Source: Cryptomeria japonica (Eukaryota; Streptophyta; Pinopsida; Cupressales; Cupressaceae). From it: 64,000 bases of DNA. The stretch lies in contig NC_081406.1 in the NCBI RefSeq assembly GCF_030272615.1, positions 215,073,497 to 215,137,496 of the forward strand. The letters run 5' to 3'. The position numbers and the translations under genes were made by a program. Of the stretch, positions 1 to 10,776 are shown piece by piece (within the stretch, counting starts at the first letter, position 1; every line of letters begins with the position of its first letter). The notes beneath the pieces were generated by a model, which was given only the letters and a program-made list of their open reading frames with translations, did no database searches and was not told the origin of the DNA.

Positions 1-1186
1 AGACATAATTTGAAATGCTCTAAAACAGGGATAAAATGCATATACCTCACAAACCAAATACCTTCTCCTTCAGATTGAGCTTGCTCCACTTGATGTACTC
101 CTCTTGCTTGCTTGATGTGGATGGCTTTCCAATGTTGTGCAAAAATGAGATGGATCTTGAAAGATGATGGAGATGAGATGATTAAGTGTGGATGTAGGAT
201 GATTTTGACATGATAAGGATGCTAAAATGATTTTTCTAGGCTCAAAAGGGTAGCATAAGATTACTAAACTTGGAGATGAGAAATGAAGGGATGGAAATTT
301 ATAGGAAGAGGGGAGGAAAAATGGATGGCTAGGATGGATTCAAGATGAAGGGCTGAGATTGCTTGTGAGCACCCACAAGGCCCAAGAGAGGGTGTGGAGA
401 CCAAGAGATATGCCTTAAAGGCATTTCTTGTCTCCACGCTCCTCAAGGTACATTGGGAAGACTTCCTAAGGTACCTTGAGAAGAGCAAGGTGCATTGGGA
501 AGACTTTCCAATGTGCCTTGAGAGGAGCAAGGGATGTGGCATTCCTTGAAGAATGGGGAGGAGGAATTTAAAATTCTCCAAAAAGGGATAACCATGTGGA
601 TTGGAGGAATAAAAAGGAATTAAAAATTCCTTGGGAGAGAAGATGCCTAGACGGTTGTGAGATTTTGAAAATCTCACATTCACTTAGGAAAAGAGCATTA
701 AAAATTGGTGGTTGGATGGAAGGGACAAGGGGTTGACTTTGTGTCTAATCATGATGATTAGCCACTAGCAACTCATTAGGAGGGGACTAGAGGAAATGTT
801 AGGTGGGATTAAGAGTTGTAGGAGGATTTGACTAGGAGAGAGAATGAGTGGAGGGAACAAAAAATTAGAAGAATAAGGTTAATTGAGTTTAAGGAATTTC
901 TAAAAGCCTTTATTAGGTTAATGATGAATTAACAAGATGATTTGTAGGGATCATGCAGGTTAAGTAATTAATTGGAATTAATTAGCCAAGAGGAAGATTT
1001 GTGAGGATTTAATTTTTTAGAAGAATAAAGAAAGGGATTGATTTATTAAATAAATCAGTCACATACTATAGTGACAATATTAATTATATTTAATTAATAT
1101 TGACGAGAATTTGAATTAACATAATTAATTAATAAATTATGTGAGGAAATAAAAGTAATTAAAATAATTACTTTTAGGTGTCTACA
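1..1186 (-). repeat. 3' LTR of Tat-type Ty3/gypsy element A (start cut by window)
   Basis: This stretch matches 23961-25180 almost throughout, with small indels (about 27 bp missing near position 85). On the plus strand it ends in GGTGTCTACA, followed at once by a pyrimidine run that is the complement of a polypurine tract, which is how the start of a 3' LTR looks for an element on the minus strand. The first ~75 bp of the LTR lie outside the window, so the target duplication cannot be checked. No reading frame here looks real; the 139-codon frame at 264-683 has an equivalent in the other LTR and shows no recognisable domain. Confidence 0.8.
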
Positions 1187-1204
1187 TTTTGCCCCTCTTT
1201 GAAG
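1187..1204 (-). promoter_or_regulatory. Polypurine tract of element A
   Basis: On the minus strand this reads CTTCAAAGAGGGGCAAAA directly before the LTR start TGTAGACACC. A purine run ending in GGGGCAAAA next to TG is the usual plus-strand primer of Tat-type elements. The same motif recurs at 25181-25198 next to the other LTR. Confidence 0.75.
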
Positions 1205-1294
1205 CGAGGTGTGATGATGCATTGATTCAAAGAATGGCTTAGGTAGGTAAGATTGAAAAATCTTGTTCGATTCGATTAATAAGATCTAGATTCA

Positions 1295-1818
1295 GTCTGG
1301 TTTCAGGAAGAATTCATCCTGTTTAATACATGATTGATCACAACGTCTGGTTTCAGGAAGGATTCATCTTGTATAAGACAAGATCAGAGCGTCTGGTTTT
1401 AGGAAGGATACATCCTGTATAAGACATGATTGATCACAACGTCTAGTTTAAGGAAAGATTCATCCTGTATAAGACATGATCAGAGCATCTGGTTTTAGGA
1501 AGGATTCATCCTATATAAGACATGATTGATCACAATGTCAAGTTTTAGGAAGGATTCATCCTATATAAGACATGATTAGAGCATCTGGTTTCAGGAAGGA
1601 TTCATCCTGTATAAGACATGATCAGAGCATCTGGTTTCAGGAAGGATTCATCCTATATAAGACATGATTGATCACAACGTCTAGTTTCAGGAAGGATTCA
1701 TCCTGTATAAGACATGATCAGAGCATATGGTTTCAGGACAAATTCATCCTGTATAAGACATGATTGATCACAATGTCTAGTTTCAGGAAGGATTCATCCT
1801 ATATAAGACATGATCAGA
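1295..1818. repeat. 46/50-bp alternating tandem repeat array (11 units)
   Basis: Units begin GTCTGGTTTCAGGAAGG and run through ATTCATCCTRTATAAGACATGA. Units of 46 bp end in TCAGAGC and units of 50 bp end in TTGATCACAAC; they mostly alternate, giving a 96-bp higher-order unit. Two 46-bp units occur side by side once. Each unit carries AGGA...TCCT as a small inverted repeat and a TATA-like CTATATAAG or CTGTATAAG read on the plus strand. A 12-unit copy lies at 25289-25865. Tandem repeats in the 3' untranslated region are common in Tat/Ogre elements. Confidence 0.92.
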
Positions 1819-1827
1819 ATCAAAATT

Positions 1828-1879
1828 AATTATGTGAGGAATTAAAAATAATTAAAATAATTATTTTTATGTGTGTACA
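1828..1879. repeat. Second copy of the LTR terminus beside the tandem repeats
   Basis: These 52 bp align without gaps to the last 52 bp of the LTR (1135-1186), with 5 mismatches by my count, and end in TGTGTACA against TGTCTACA. The tandem array therefore sits between two copies of the LTR end. The same arrangement occurs on the right at 25873-25924. No polypurine tract follows this copy. Confidence 0.75.
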
Positions 1880-2076
1880 TAATTGGTGATGTGTAGAAGA
1901 TAGAAGAGGAAAAGGATGCCCCATCATAAAGCATGGGAGGTGTATGCCCCCTCGAGAATTTTTTCGGAAAAGGACGAAAAATTCTTGAAAAAAAGAGGAA
2001 GAAGAATTAGGGTGGAAGGGATAAATGAGGAAGAAATATGAAGCAGTCATGAAGAATTTGGAAAGAAGAATAGGAG

Positions 2077-4768
2077 ATGCGAGACCACGAAGGAAAATGG
2101 GGCACCAAGAGGATCCGACGATTCGACCGACCGACAAGCTATGGACCACCGGTGAGTAGGACTATCCCTCTTTTGGAAATTTTAATTTTGAATAAGTTTT
2201 TAGGGCTAGAAATAGGTATAGGGATAAGGCAAGGTGCTCGTGTTGATCATTGTTTCAGCACACACACCCCTAGACTAGCATGAGTGCTTGCGATCAGCAC
2301 GGGCACTTCAGTGTGAGCGGTCGCATTTTGATGCGAGTGACCAAGGGATTATGCAGGCGCTCGCGCTAAAACACGAGTGCTCGTGTTGACGGGTATGGGA
2401 GGTAAAAGAAAGAGAGGAAGGGGCTCTATTGGCATGAGCGCCTGCAAAACGGTGCCTGCATCACAGTTTTGGCACGAGCACTAAGAAAATTAGCATGTGC
2501 GCCTGGGAAGGGGGGGATGCATTTTTTCTTAGAATTTTGGAATGGGTACTCATGAGTAGGGTTAGTTTGGTAGGTCAGGAGGGGATTTTGAGATGTGAAA
2601 TTAATGATTTGATGTAATGGATGCAGGTGGAGAGGGGACCACTAGCTTTGAGAGAGCATTGGCCTGCCACGATGAGCCTGTATCATGAGCTAGACCGCGA
2701 TGAGTTGGAGTTTCTATATTTGCTGGGGTTGCATTATGTAGGCAGATGGCCAAGGATTTGCACGCATACTGCTATGATGACTACGCTAGTGGAGAGGTGA
2801 GATAGTCGGTATAGCACCTTTCATTTGTCGACTGGAGAGGTGACAGTCACCTTGTTGGATGTTTGGAGGATCTTGAAGATCCCCATTCGTGGAGTGATTC
2901 TTGAGTATTAGTTGGATGCGGCTGATTTTTATCTGAGGGAGGTGTACGAGTATGAGACGCCACCGATGCTAGATAGGAGCAGGATGCACTTGGGCTGAGT
3001 GATGGCCATTCGGTAGATTCCTCAGCTAGTTTTGGTGATTTGTGGATTTCTTAGTAGGTGTATCTTGCTAGATTTGGGTGGACACGGATTTCCTTTGGGA
3101 TGGAGTAGATGTTTTTACTTCATGGTTCATGATGGTATTCAGTATGCGTGGAGCTCAGCGATGCTAGCCCAACTCTATCATGACATGCACTTGGTGACCT
3201 ACAGAGAGTATGCTAGTTTATCTGCTAGGGTAACACTCTTACACATATGGGTGTGGGAGCATATTGCAGTGACCCAGCTACTGGGTGCTCAGGACAGGCG
3301 GCCACAGCGGCCGTTTGTGGATAGGTACAGGGGACTGCTACACTACACACAGACAATGTCCATGTGGTTTTGGAGGAGGATTCTAAATGAGTTGGTGTAG
3401 TTCATGTGGAGACCATTTTTGGGGTGTGAGGGGTGGAGGGATGGTTGGTAGCTTCACTGGGTAGGGGTTGAGATGTGGATTTTTGGGAGATCTGTCTACA
3501 TCATGGAGTACTATGCTCTATTTAGGGTGGCCCGATAGCTTGGGCAGGTACAGGATATTATGGGGGATATTCCAGTGTATCCCAGGATTACATGGGAGGT
3601 GAAGTATTGGGGGCCTACAGTGAGTCCCTTGGATGGCTAAACAAGCTTCCAAATAGCATTTCACATAGTCTGGGATGAGTAGATGGGGGTAGGGGAGGAT
3701 CCAGGCATGACAGGTGGTTACCAAAGCTGGTGGGAGGGGCACTTGCCAGTGCGGCTTACCATTCTGAGAGTTTTGGATGATGAGGAGCTAGAGCCGGAGG
3801 TTGATTAGGTGGTGGGTGGGGAGGATGATGGCCTAGGGGAGAGAGTTGTAGTTTGGGTAGGGTGTGGTGCGAGTGGAGAGTAGAGGAGAGTCTGGGTTGT
3901 ATGGTGGAGGGGGCTAGCGGAGGAGGAGGGAGACAGAGGAGATGCCCCAATTAGAGAGGCTGCAAAGGCCACAGTTGGCGAGAGAGAGGAGGCTGCAGTT
4001 GGAGAGGGAGAGGTCATGCCCATGGATATTCTTGAGACACAGGTAGGGGAGAGGGGAGGATTGAGATAGGTTGATTTTGACCATTTATAGTAGGAGCAGG
4101 ATGGCTATCGAGCGAGGCTTCATTTCATTGAGGATGAGCTGCAGGTAGAGAGGGCTTGGGAAGAGAGCCTGGAGGAAGAGGTGGGGTGGCTGACATAGGA
4201 GATATCTGATCTGACAGAGAGTCTGGATACTACCAGGACAAAGGTGGATGCTTTGAGAGTCGAGGGGGAGGAGGCAGAGAGGATGCTTGAGGAGGCCTGG
4301 TCAGGGATAGCCATAGAAGGATTACATGATGCCCTTCATCAGCATGATGCTGAGTTAGTGGGATTATAGGTCAGAGAACAGAGGGCAGAGGCCGATGTGA
4401 CACGACTATGGGGGGAGAGGGATGCAGCTCGCCAGGCATTAGTTCCAGCTGGATTGGTGCAGATATTTTCATACAATCTGCAGCAGCAAGAGAGAGCATA
4501 GAGATCATCTTGAGAGGCACATTATTATAGGGGTTTATATCATGGAGTAGTGCCTATAGGACAGCAAGCAGCCTCGTACACTAAGAGTGTATGATCGTAG
4601 AGGACTCATAGTCAGCGACTGACCCAGAGGCAGCAGATAGGGGGATCAGTGGGTTTTTAGCCACCAATAGGGGGTGCAGGAGGATGAGGAGGGGGAGGTA
4701 CAACGGAGGGGGGTACAACAAAGGGAGGTACAGCAAAGGGAGGTGGAGAGACAGGTGGGGAGAACTAG
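2077..4768 (+). pseudogene. Antisense plant-mobile-domain (PMD) gene carried by element A, two exons, decayed
   Basis: Exon 1 (2077-2151) starts MRDHEGKWGTKR and ends at a good donor, CCG/GTGAGT. Exon 2 (2627-4768) follows the acceptor ATGCAG/GTGGAG in the same phase; together they make about 738 codons. Exon 2 reads in one frame throughout with in-frame stops but no frameshift that I can see. Recognisable PMD segments are FHLSTGEVTVTLLDVWRILK, the block around AMLAQLYHDMHLVTYRE, and LLHIWVWEHIAVT. After about residue 400 there is an acidic linker, a Glu/Arg-rich coiled coil (4094-4320), a Gln-rich stretch and a Gly/Thr-rich tail. At least ten in-frame stops are present, many at positions where PMD proteins have Trp or Gln. 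PMD proteins (MAIN/MAIL1 type) act in plant gene silencing and development, and PMD genes are known passengers of Ty3/gypsy elements. The gene faces against gag-pol. The start codon choice is an inference. Confidence 0.8.
2152..2626 (+). other. Intron of the antisense PMD gene, rich in GCGC-type motifs
   Basis: GT-AG boundaries keep phase 0 between the two coding blocks. Positions about 2225-2510 carry many short, degenerate GC-rich words such as GCGCTCGCGCTAAAA, CACGAGTGCTCG and GAGCGCCTGC. Similar words appear in A's leader at 15370-15725 and 23700-23790. Because the intron is readable only on the strand opposite to the genomic RNA, reverse transcription would not remove it. Confidence 0.6.
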
Positions 4769-6225
4769 TTCCCTATTTTGCTTGTGTATTATATTTTGAC
4801 CCTTTGGGCAATCCTTGTATCATGATAGACACATTTTCCTGTTTCTCTCTCTATATATATACATGATTTGATTGGTGGTAGATGATGTGTAGGATTTATT
4901 GTGATGGATTATTATTATTTTTCTTATGGTGTCCTATATGGACGTAATCATGGATGTGCTATGCTGACCTATTTTGTGATGCAGAGTGGATGTTTATATA
5001 TGTATGTTTATGATGTGTTGCTGACATAATTTTTGGATGCAGGATGAGTGATTTTTATGTTTTTATGTATAAATGAAATGGTTTTGTAAAATGCTTTATG
5101 ATGTGATTTGAATGTAATGTCATATGGATGAATGAGTATTTTTTTATTTATGTGATGCAATCTAAATGTTTTGTGGGAAAATGATTGACTAAAATGAGAA
5201 TAGTAATGTAATCTATATGATGTGAGTGAATAATACAAAGAGGGAATATGCCAATAATAATACAATGATCTTAGATAGAAGAATATGGAATCGATGGGAA
5301 ATGGGGGAAATTAAGAACTCCATGGGATTGATGATGATGAGAATTTGTGAACAACAAATGTGGAGAGCCAACCTAGTTTGATATTGCCCTAGGTGACTTG
5401 CACCACTGATTATAGAAATCAGGATGCCATGAGAAACCCAAGGTGTGGACTGACTCTCAGATAAATGGGAATTCCTTACACACAACTATGCAAGTGTTGA
5501 GAAACACTAATACAAAGTTGTGGGTTCGTGAAAGAAAACCCTCAAACACACCAATACCTCTTGTACACGAGAAGGTAAGTTTTGATAAACACTAGTACCA
5601 GGTTGCCAGTTTATACAAGAGGGATCCAAAACATGCCATACTATGAAAATATGTCCCAGTATGCAGCTATTGTGACATACCTGGATATGACCAATCCAAG
5701 TAGTTGTAGATAGTTGCAGTCGTAGGGCAAAAGATGCAAGTCTACATGAAAAAGATCCAACAAAATTTAACAAGTAAAATATAACCAACTGATACCTCTT
5801 GCCAAGAGTAGGACTAGGATGGAGGGTTAGGTTGCCAGATGAGGGAAGGAATCATCTCTAGGGCAATGTGGTCTTGTAGATTTTAGGCAAGCGATTCTAT
5901 GGTTTTGGAGAGTGACTAGTAGATTTGGGATTTATTCTCAAGACTTCTTGAAGCTCACATAGAGGCATAAAAGATCAGTTTAATGAGATACTTCTTGTTC
6001 ATGACTCAGGCGAAGACTCATCATCATACGCATGTTTTACTGGGAGGCGGAAAAGAAGGAATGTTGTGAATGGGTGGACTGGATGGCGGGTGATTTGTAG
6101 TGTCGACCTGATAGACAATGGATCCAGTTATTTACCTTGGTGCCTGCATGGAGGTTTTCACCAAGGTACTTGTCCATAGTGCCACAAAGTGGTTTTCACT
6201 GGTGGACGGATTGTTTTTCTCTTTT
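4769..6225. other. Non-coding spacer between the PMD gene and pol of element A
   Basis: I see no convincing coding sequence. The part up to 5220 is AT-rich; 5230-6200 has more even composition but all frames are short and share no motif I recognise. A plus-strand frame at 6137-6331 runs into the T-rich repeat and is probably chance. In Tat elements a long non-coding stretch downstream of integrase is normal. Confidence 0.6.
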
Positions 6226-6330
6226 TCTCTTTTTTGATTTTTTTTTATTTTTTGATTTTTTTGATTTGTTTTTTTTTGATTTTTTTGATTTTTTTGATTT
6301 TTTTGATTTTTTGATTTTTTTGATTTTTTG
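6226..6330. repeat. TTTTTTGATT-type simple repeat
   Basis: About 105 bp of T-runs punctuated by GA (TTTTTTGATTT repeated) lie just beyond the integrase stop. This is a microsatellite-like expansion and its length is probably variable. Confidence 0.9.
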
Positions 6331-6352
6331 ACAATTTAGGACTTCCTGAGTA

Positions 6353-7859
6353 CTAGGCATAAAATCTTTTGAGGTGCATGATATTCATTGGTTCATCCAA
6401 AGGATCGCCTTTAGGAGTATCCAACTGATAAGCTCCCGATCCATACTTTGTTGTGATTACATATGGTCCAAGCCAATTAGGCTCAAATTTGCCTTTCTTT
6501 TCTCTTTCTTGTAGATTTTTCTGATTCTCCATGAGGACAAGATCACCAATTTGGAATTCTTGAGTTTTGACTTTTTTATGATAACTCATGTGCAAACGAT
6601 TTTGATATACCCAGAGATGATTCAAGGCCTTGAGGCACCTTTCATCTAATAATTCTAGCTCTTGTAAGCGGGCAATTCTGTATTCCTCATTTGGTAAGAT
6701 ACTTTGCAGGGATACCCTTAGAGAGGGGATCTTGATCTCAAGGGGAAGGATGGCTTTAGAACCAAATACTTGGGAATAAGGAGTGGTGCCTGTGGGGGTG
6801 CGGATGGAGGTGCAGTAGGCCCACAACGTAGGATGGAGTTGGAGGTGCCAATCATGGCCAGCTTCATTGACCGTCTTTTTGAGGATTTTGATTAGGGTTT
6901 TATTAGAACCCTCAACTTGGCCATTGTCTTGGGGGTAATATGGGGTGGAAAAGCGATGTTGGATGTTGAATTTTTGGCAGAGTTCTTTGACATCCTAGTT
7001 TTTAAATTGTCTCCCATTATCTGTGATAATGACTTTGGGAATGCCATATTGGCAAATCAAATAGTTAAGGATGAATTTGGATATCTGCTTACCAGTGGTA
7101 AAAGTGAGAGGGATAGCCTCTAACAACTTGGTGAAATACTCAGTGGTGGTGATGATGAATTTATGTTTGTTGGAAGATGGAGGGTGGATTTTCCCAATGA
7201 GATCGAGCCCCCACTGCGAGAAGGGCCATAGTGTAATAAATGGATGCAATTCTTGTGATGGTGCATGAATCTTCTCACCATGTTGCTGGCAAGGGATGCA
7301 TTTCTTCACATAGTTATATGCATCTACCTCCATTTTAGGCCAATAGTATCTTGTTCTCAAAATTTTTTTAGCCAATGTGAGCCCACTTGAGTGTGCCCTA
7401 GAGATACCCTCGTGTACTTCATGTAATGCCCATTCTACCTCTTGTTTATCTAAACACCTTAGGAGGGAACCATCGAAATGCCTTTTGAATAGAGTGTCTG
7501 TAAGGATGGTGTAATGAGCACATCGATGAATGAAGGTTTGTTGTTGGGTTTTGGTTAGATGTGGGGGAATGGTATTGTCTTTGAGGAAAGCGAAGGTTTC
7601 TTGGTACCAAGGGGACTCAGGACCAATGAGAACACACATCATTTCAGACTCTGGTAGGTCGTATGCTAGTATAAATAGTTGCTCGACCAAAAATTCGCAC
7701 TTTTGACTGTGTGCTGGCATTTGAAGGAGGGAGCCAATGGTGGCCATTGCATCTGCAACCTTGTTGTTTGTCCATGGGATTTGATCAAATTTGATTGCTG
7801 TGAAATTTTTCTTAAGATCTTCAACCATGGTACGGTAAGGAAGGAATTTATCATCTTTT
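6353..7859 (-). pseudogene. pol: Integrase domain of element A (Tat-type Ty3/gypsy)
   Basis: Reading right to left, the product has an HHCC zinc-binding region (HEVHEG, then KKCIPCQQH near 7270-7330), then the DDE core with the first Asp in WGLDLIGKI (about 7200), the second in ITDNGRQF (about 7010) and the catalytic Glu in NGQVEGSNKT (about 6900). The C-terminal part (6353-6826) carries a GPY/F-type module, NWLGPYVITTKYGSGAYQL, typical of Ty3/gypsy integrases. The reading frame is shared with RT and RNase H and is interrupted by in-frame stops, for example just after ITDNGRQFKN at 6995. The enzyme would insert the cDNA into host DNA; this copy cannot make a full-length protein. Confidence 0.9.
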
Positions 7860-8206
7860 GTTTGGAACTCATCGTTGACTTATTTTATGAGGAGCTGAGA
7901 ATCACCATAGACTTGTAACTCCTTTAATTTCCAGTGGATAGCCAGACACAAACCTGTGATGAGTGCCTTGTATCCTACTATGTTATTGGTACATGTAAAG
8001 GCTATCTTGTATGATTTGAGGATGCCATCACCTTGAGGTGTGACCAATAATATTCCTGCCCCCGATCCATTTTGGGTGCAAGAGCCATCAAAGTATAATT
8101 GCCATGTGGAGGATGTGGAAACAATCATAATGAACTCATCTGGTAATTCTGTGAGAAGGGAATGGTCACCTAGGAGTGGAGCTTCAGCCAACTGGTCTAC
8201 AATGAC
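7860..8206 (-). pseudogene. pol: Archaeal-type second RNase H (aRNH) of element A
   Basis: The region contains YFDGSCTQNGSGAGILL, then TNNIVGYKALITGL and ELQVYGDSQLLIK. This is the pattern of the extra RNase H found between the Ty3-type RNase H and integrase in the Tat lineage, and it is the best evidence for the lineage call. The first Asp (YFDGS) and the Asp of YGDSQ are present. The usual Glu in the (E/A)YEALI segment reads Lys here (GYKALI), so this copy is probably inactive. Two in-frame stops flank the domain (near 8206 and 7880). Confidence 0.85.
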
Positions 8207-8590
8207 CTATCCCTTGATTGCCTTTCTGTCCACATATTTGATGTCAAACTCACTTAGGAGCATGACCCATTTGGTGGTTCTACCAGTGAGAGAAGCTTTG
8301 GACAGGAGATATTTAAGTGGATCAATTTTAGCAATTTGTTTTGTCTTGTTGTTTAGCATATAGTGACATAGTTTCTGTGTGCTAAACACTAATGCAAAAC
8401 ATTCTCTTTCAATGGGAGTATAATTGAGTTCATATCCTACCAGTGTTCGATTGATGTAGTAAATTGTGTGTTCCTTCCCTTGATCATCTATGTGTGCCAG
8501 TAATGCCCCCAATGCCACTGTAGTAGCACATATGTATAAAATGAGGGGTTTTCTAGGAGTAGGTGGCATCAAAACTGGAGGTGATGCTAG
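8207..8590 (-). pseudogene. pol: Ty3-type RNase H (degenerate) of element A
   Basis: The product includes ATTVALGALLAHIDDQGKEH, YELNYTPIERECFALVFSTQ and WVMLLSEFDIKYVDRKAIKG, the usual order for the RNase H that follows a Ty3/gypsy reverse transcriptase. The first catalytic Asp position appears as a Thr-rich stretch, which fits the known weakening of this domain in Tat elements that carry a second RNase H. It is in the same frame as RT. Confidence 0.85.
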
Positions 8591-9660
8591 ATATTCTTTT
8601 AGTTTCTCAAAGGCCTTTTGACATAAGCAATCCTATTTGAATTTTGTGTCTTTACGCAACAGGTGTGCAAATGGATGACACTTGTCTGCTAGCTGTGAAA
8701 TGAAATGCCTGACAGACTGGAGTTTTCCCTAGAGATTGCACAGTTCTCTAAGAGTTTTTGGCAAAGGCATTTCCATAATAGCTTTTACCTTTGCGGGATC
8801 AACCTTGATGCCTCTGCGGGAAACAATGAATCCTAGTAGTTTTCTCGATGTGACGCCAAACACACACTTTTTGGGATTTAGGGGCAGCTTGTATTTTTTC
8901 AATCTTTCAAAGATCTATTTTAGAATAGGGATCTACTCTTGTCTTGTCTTGGATTTGCCTAGTAGATCATCCATGTAGTCCTCCATAATTTTGTGCAAGA
9001 GGTCATGAAAAATTGTTTTCATTGCACGTTGATATGTAGCTCCAGCATTTTTAAGGCCAAAAGGCATGACCCGGTAATAGAAAGTACCCCATGGTGTACT
9101 TGTGAATGTGGTTTTATGCTGATCCTCATTTGCTATCCTGATTTGGTTGTATCTAGAAAACCCATCCATTAGCAATAGCATTTCATGTCCTGCTATAAGG
9201 TCCACAATCATGTCTATATTGGGGAGCAGGAAATCATCTTTAGGAGAATCTCTATTTAGATCTTAGAAATATGTGCAGATGCAGATGCCCCTGTTAGGTT
9301 TGTCGACAGGTACAATGTTAGAGACCCATTCAGCGTAGTCGATGGGTTTGATGATTTCTGCATCTAACATCTTTTCGATTTCTGCCTTGACCAGGAGAGC
9401 AATACGCGGGTGCATTTTGTGTAGTTTTTGTTTTATAGGTTTTGCATCTGGGTGGACAATAAGATTGTGAACCACCAAGGCAAGATCCAACCCTAGCATA
9501 TCGGCATAGGACCATGCAAAATTAATTTTTACCTCTGTAAGGAAGTTGATGAAATCTTGTTTCTCTTTTTCTATGAGGGACTTGGCAATGAGCACATTTT
9601 GTGGGATGGCTTTGGTGCCCATGTTGACGATGTCTGTTTCTTCTATTAGTAAATTTGATT
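8591..9660 (-). pseudogene. pol: Reverse transcriptase of element A
   Basis: Recognisable RT blocks are: HPDAKPIKQKLHKMHP and the NIVPVDKPN segment (9330-9480), LLLMDGFSRYNQI (about 9160), VMPFGLKNAGATYQRAM (about 9050) and the catalytic EDYMDDLLGKSKT (about 8960; most plant gypsy elements have YVDD). The downstream connection reads FGVTSRKLLGFIVSRRGIKV. Frames 9622-9263, 9211-8933 and 8572-8207 are the same minus-strand frame separated by single stops (after CICTYF, after SKTRQE, and others). A frameshift separates RT from the protease frame somewhere in 9650-9979. It would copy the element RNA; this copy is dead. Confidence 0.92.
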
Positions 9661-9978
9661 TGTCCTATGGAAGGTAACCAATGGTAGGGAGGTCAAATCC
9701 CTCATCATCAAGTGCCTTTTCCAGGTTTTCACTTTTGAATACGCCCTTTTTTTTTACTTTTTGTTCATCCAAAGGTGCCCTAGGGAGGCTTTCACCTAGG
9801 GAATCATGTCTTTTCCTTATATTATCTTTTTGTGGCTAAGGGCATTGTCCTGATTACCAAAGTATCCCTTTTCATGTAGTTGGATACCCTCAATTTTGTT
9901 ACAATCTTCCAGATCTTATGTTGTCAGGAGAGTAATGAGAGCATTATCATTGACATAGATATCTAAAGTGGGTTTGTT

Positions 9979-10776
9979 TCATTGGCTCCAGTCAATGAGT
10001 TTAGGATGGACAAGATGTAGCTCATGTGATGTGGGAGAGGTTAAGGGGGTGATGGTATTGATGTATGCATTAAAGAAGATATCTTTCTCATATTCATAAG
10101 GCATTTCGTGGAATTCCTCTTCGTCAGTGCTTTTGATATCCAAAGAAGGACTAAAAGGGGCACCAATGATAGTGATCTTAGGCACTGGGGTGTACCCTAA
10201 GCCTCTGTTGTACTTGTAGGAGAAAGGATTTATGGGTGCTTTTCTTCCTTTCTCCTCTGGTCCTAGGTCGTATCCTTTGTAACCCATTTTTTCAACTATG
10301 GCAGATACTTTTGGGTACATTTTATTGGGTACTTTTCCTGGCTCATCATCCACTTCTAGATACAACTAGGAAGAGACATTTGCTTCTTCAAGGCTCTCCT
10401 TATTAAGTGGGCCCCATTGTTGGAAGGTGGTATTTTGGTATTGCATGACTGGTTTTGGGTCCTTTTTGAGCTCCTTTGGTTTGCCAAATGACTTAGGAGA
10501 GAGAGGGAGGTTTCCTATTAATAAGACATCCTCCAATTTGTATTCTCCAAAGCCATTGTCCAAGATTTTGATTTGATTATTTGGTTGGGATGAAGTGGAG
10601 GCAACATTTGATGTGTCAGATGGAGGCATTGGCAAGGGTCTATTTAGTGGACAATGATACAAATGCTTCCCCTCTAATAGTTTGCAATATTGAAAAGGTT
10701 GGGGATCACCTTTGATAGTAATCTCTCTTCCATTATAGGGGAATTTGATGCATTGGTGATAGGTGGAGGGTATGGC
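9979..10776 (-). pseudogene. pol: Protease-RT linker region of element A
   Basis: Two blocks in the same frame as the protease (10662-10366 and 10365-9979) are separated by one stop. The conserved YNRGLGYTPVPKI near 10200 is the RGLGY-type motif typical of the segment between protease and RT in Tat/Athila elements. It is otherwise acidic and low in recognisable structure. Confidence 0.7.

Noticed and set aside
264-683. 139-codon frame in the left LTR with a 129-codon counterpart at 24288-24677
   Set aside because: It is shared only because the LTRs are copies; there is no domain and low-complexity Ser/Pro/Leu content.
1295-1818. Regular repeats of 46/50 bp suggestive of a CRISPR-like array
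   Set aside because: Units are contiguous with no unique spacers, lie in a plant retrotransposon 3' region, and recur in a second element copy.
1187-2005. Alternative view that A's LTR extends through the tandem repeats to about 2005 or beyond
   Set aside because: The TGTCTACA end plus a classic polypurine tract at 1181-1204 fits a 1.3-kb LTR better; kept as the main alternative because the right copy is truncated at 26055.
3756-4314. Minus-strand frames of 64-74 codons opposite the PMD gene
   Set aside because: Pro/Ser/His-rich mirror images of the Gly/Glu-rich and coiled-coil coding sequence on the plus strand.
6137-6331. Plus-strand 64-codon frame before the T-rich repeat
   Set aside because: Its second half is the translated T-rich microsatellite; the first half shows no homology I can name.
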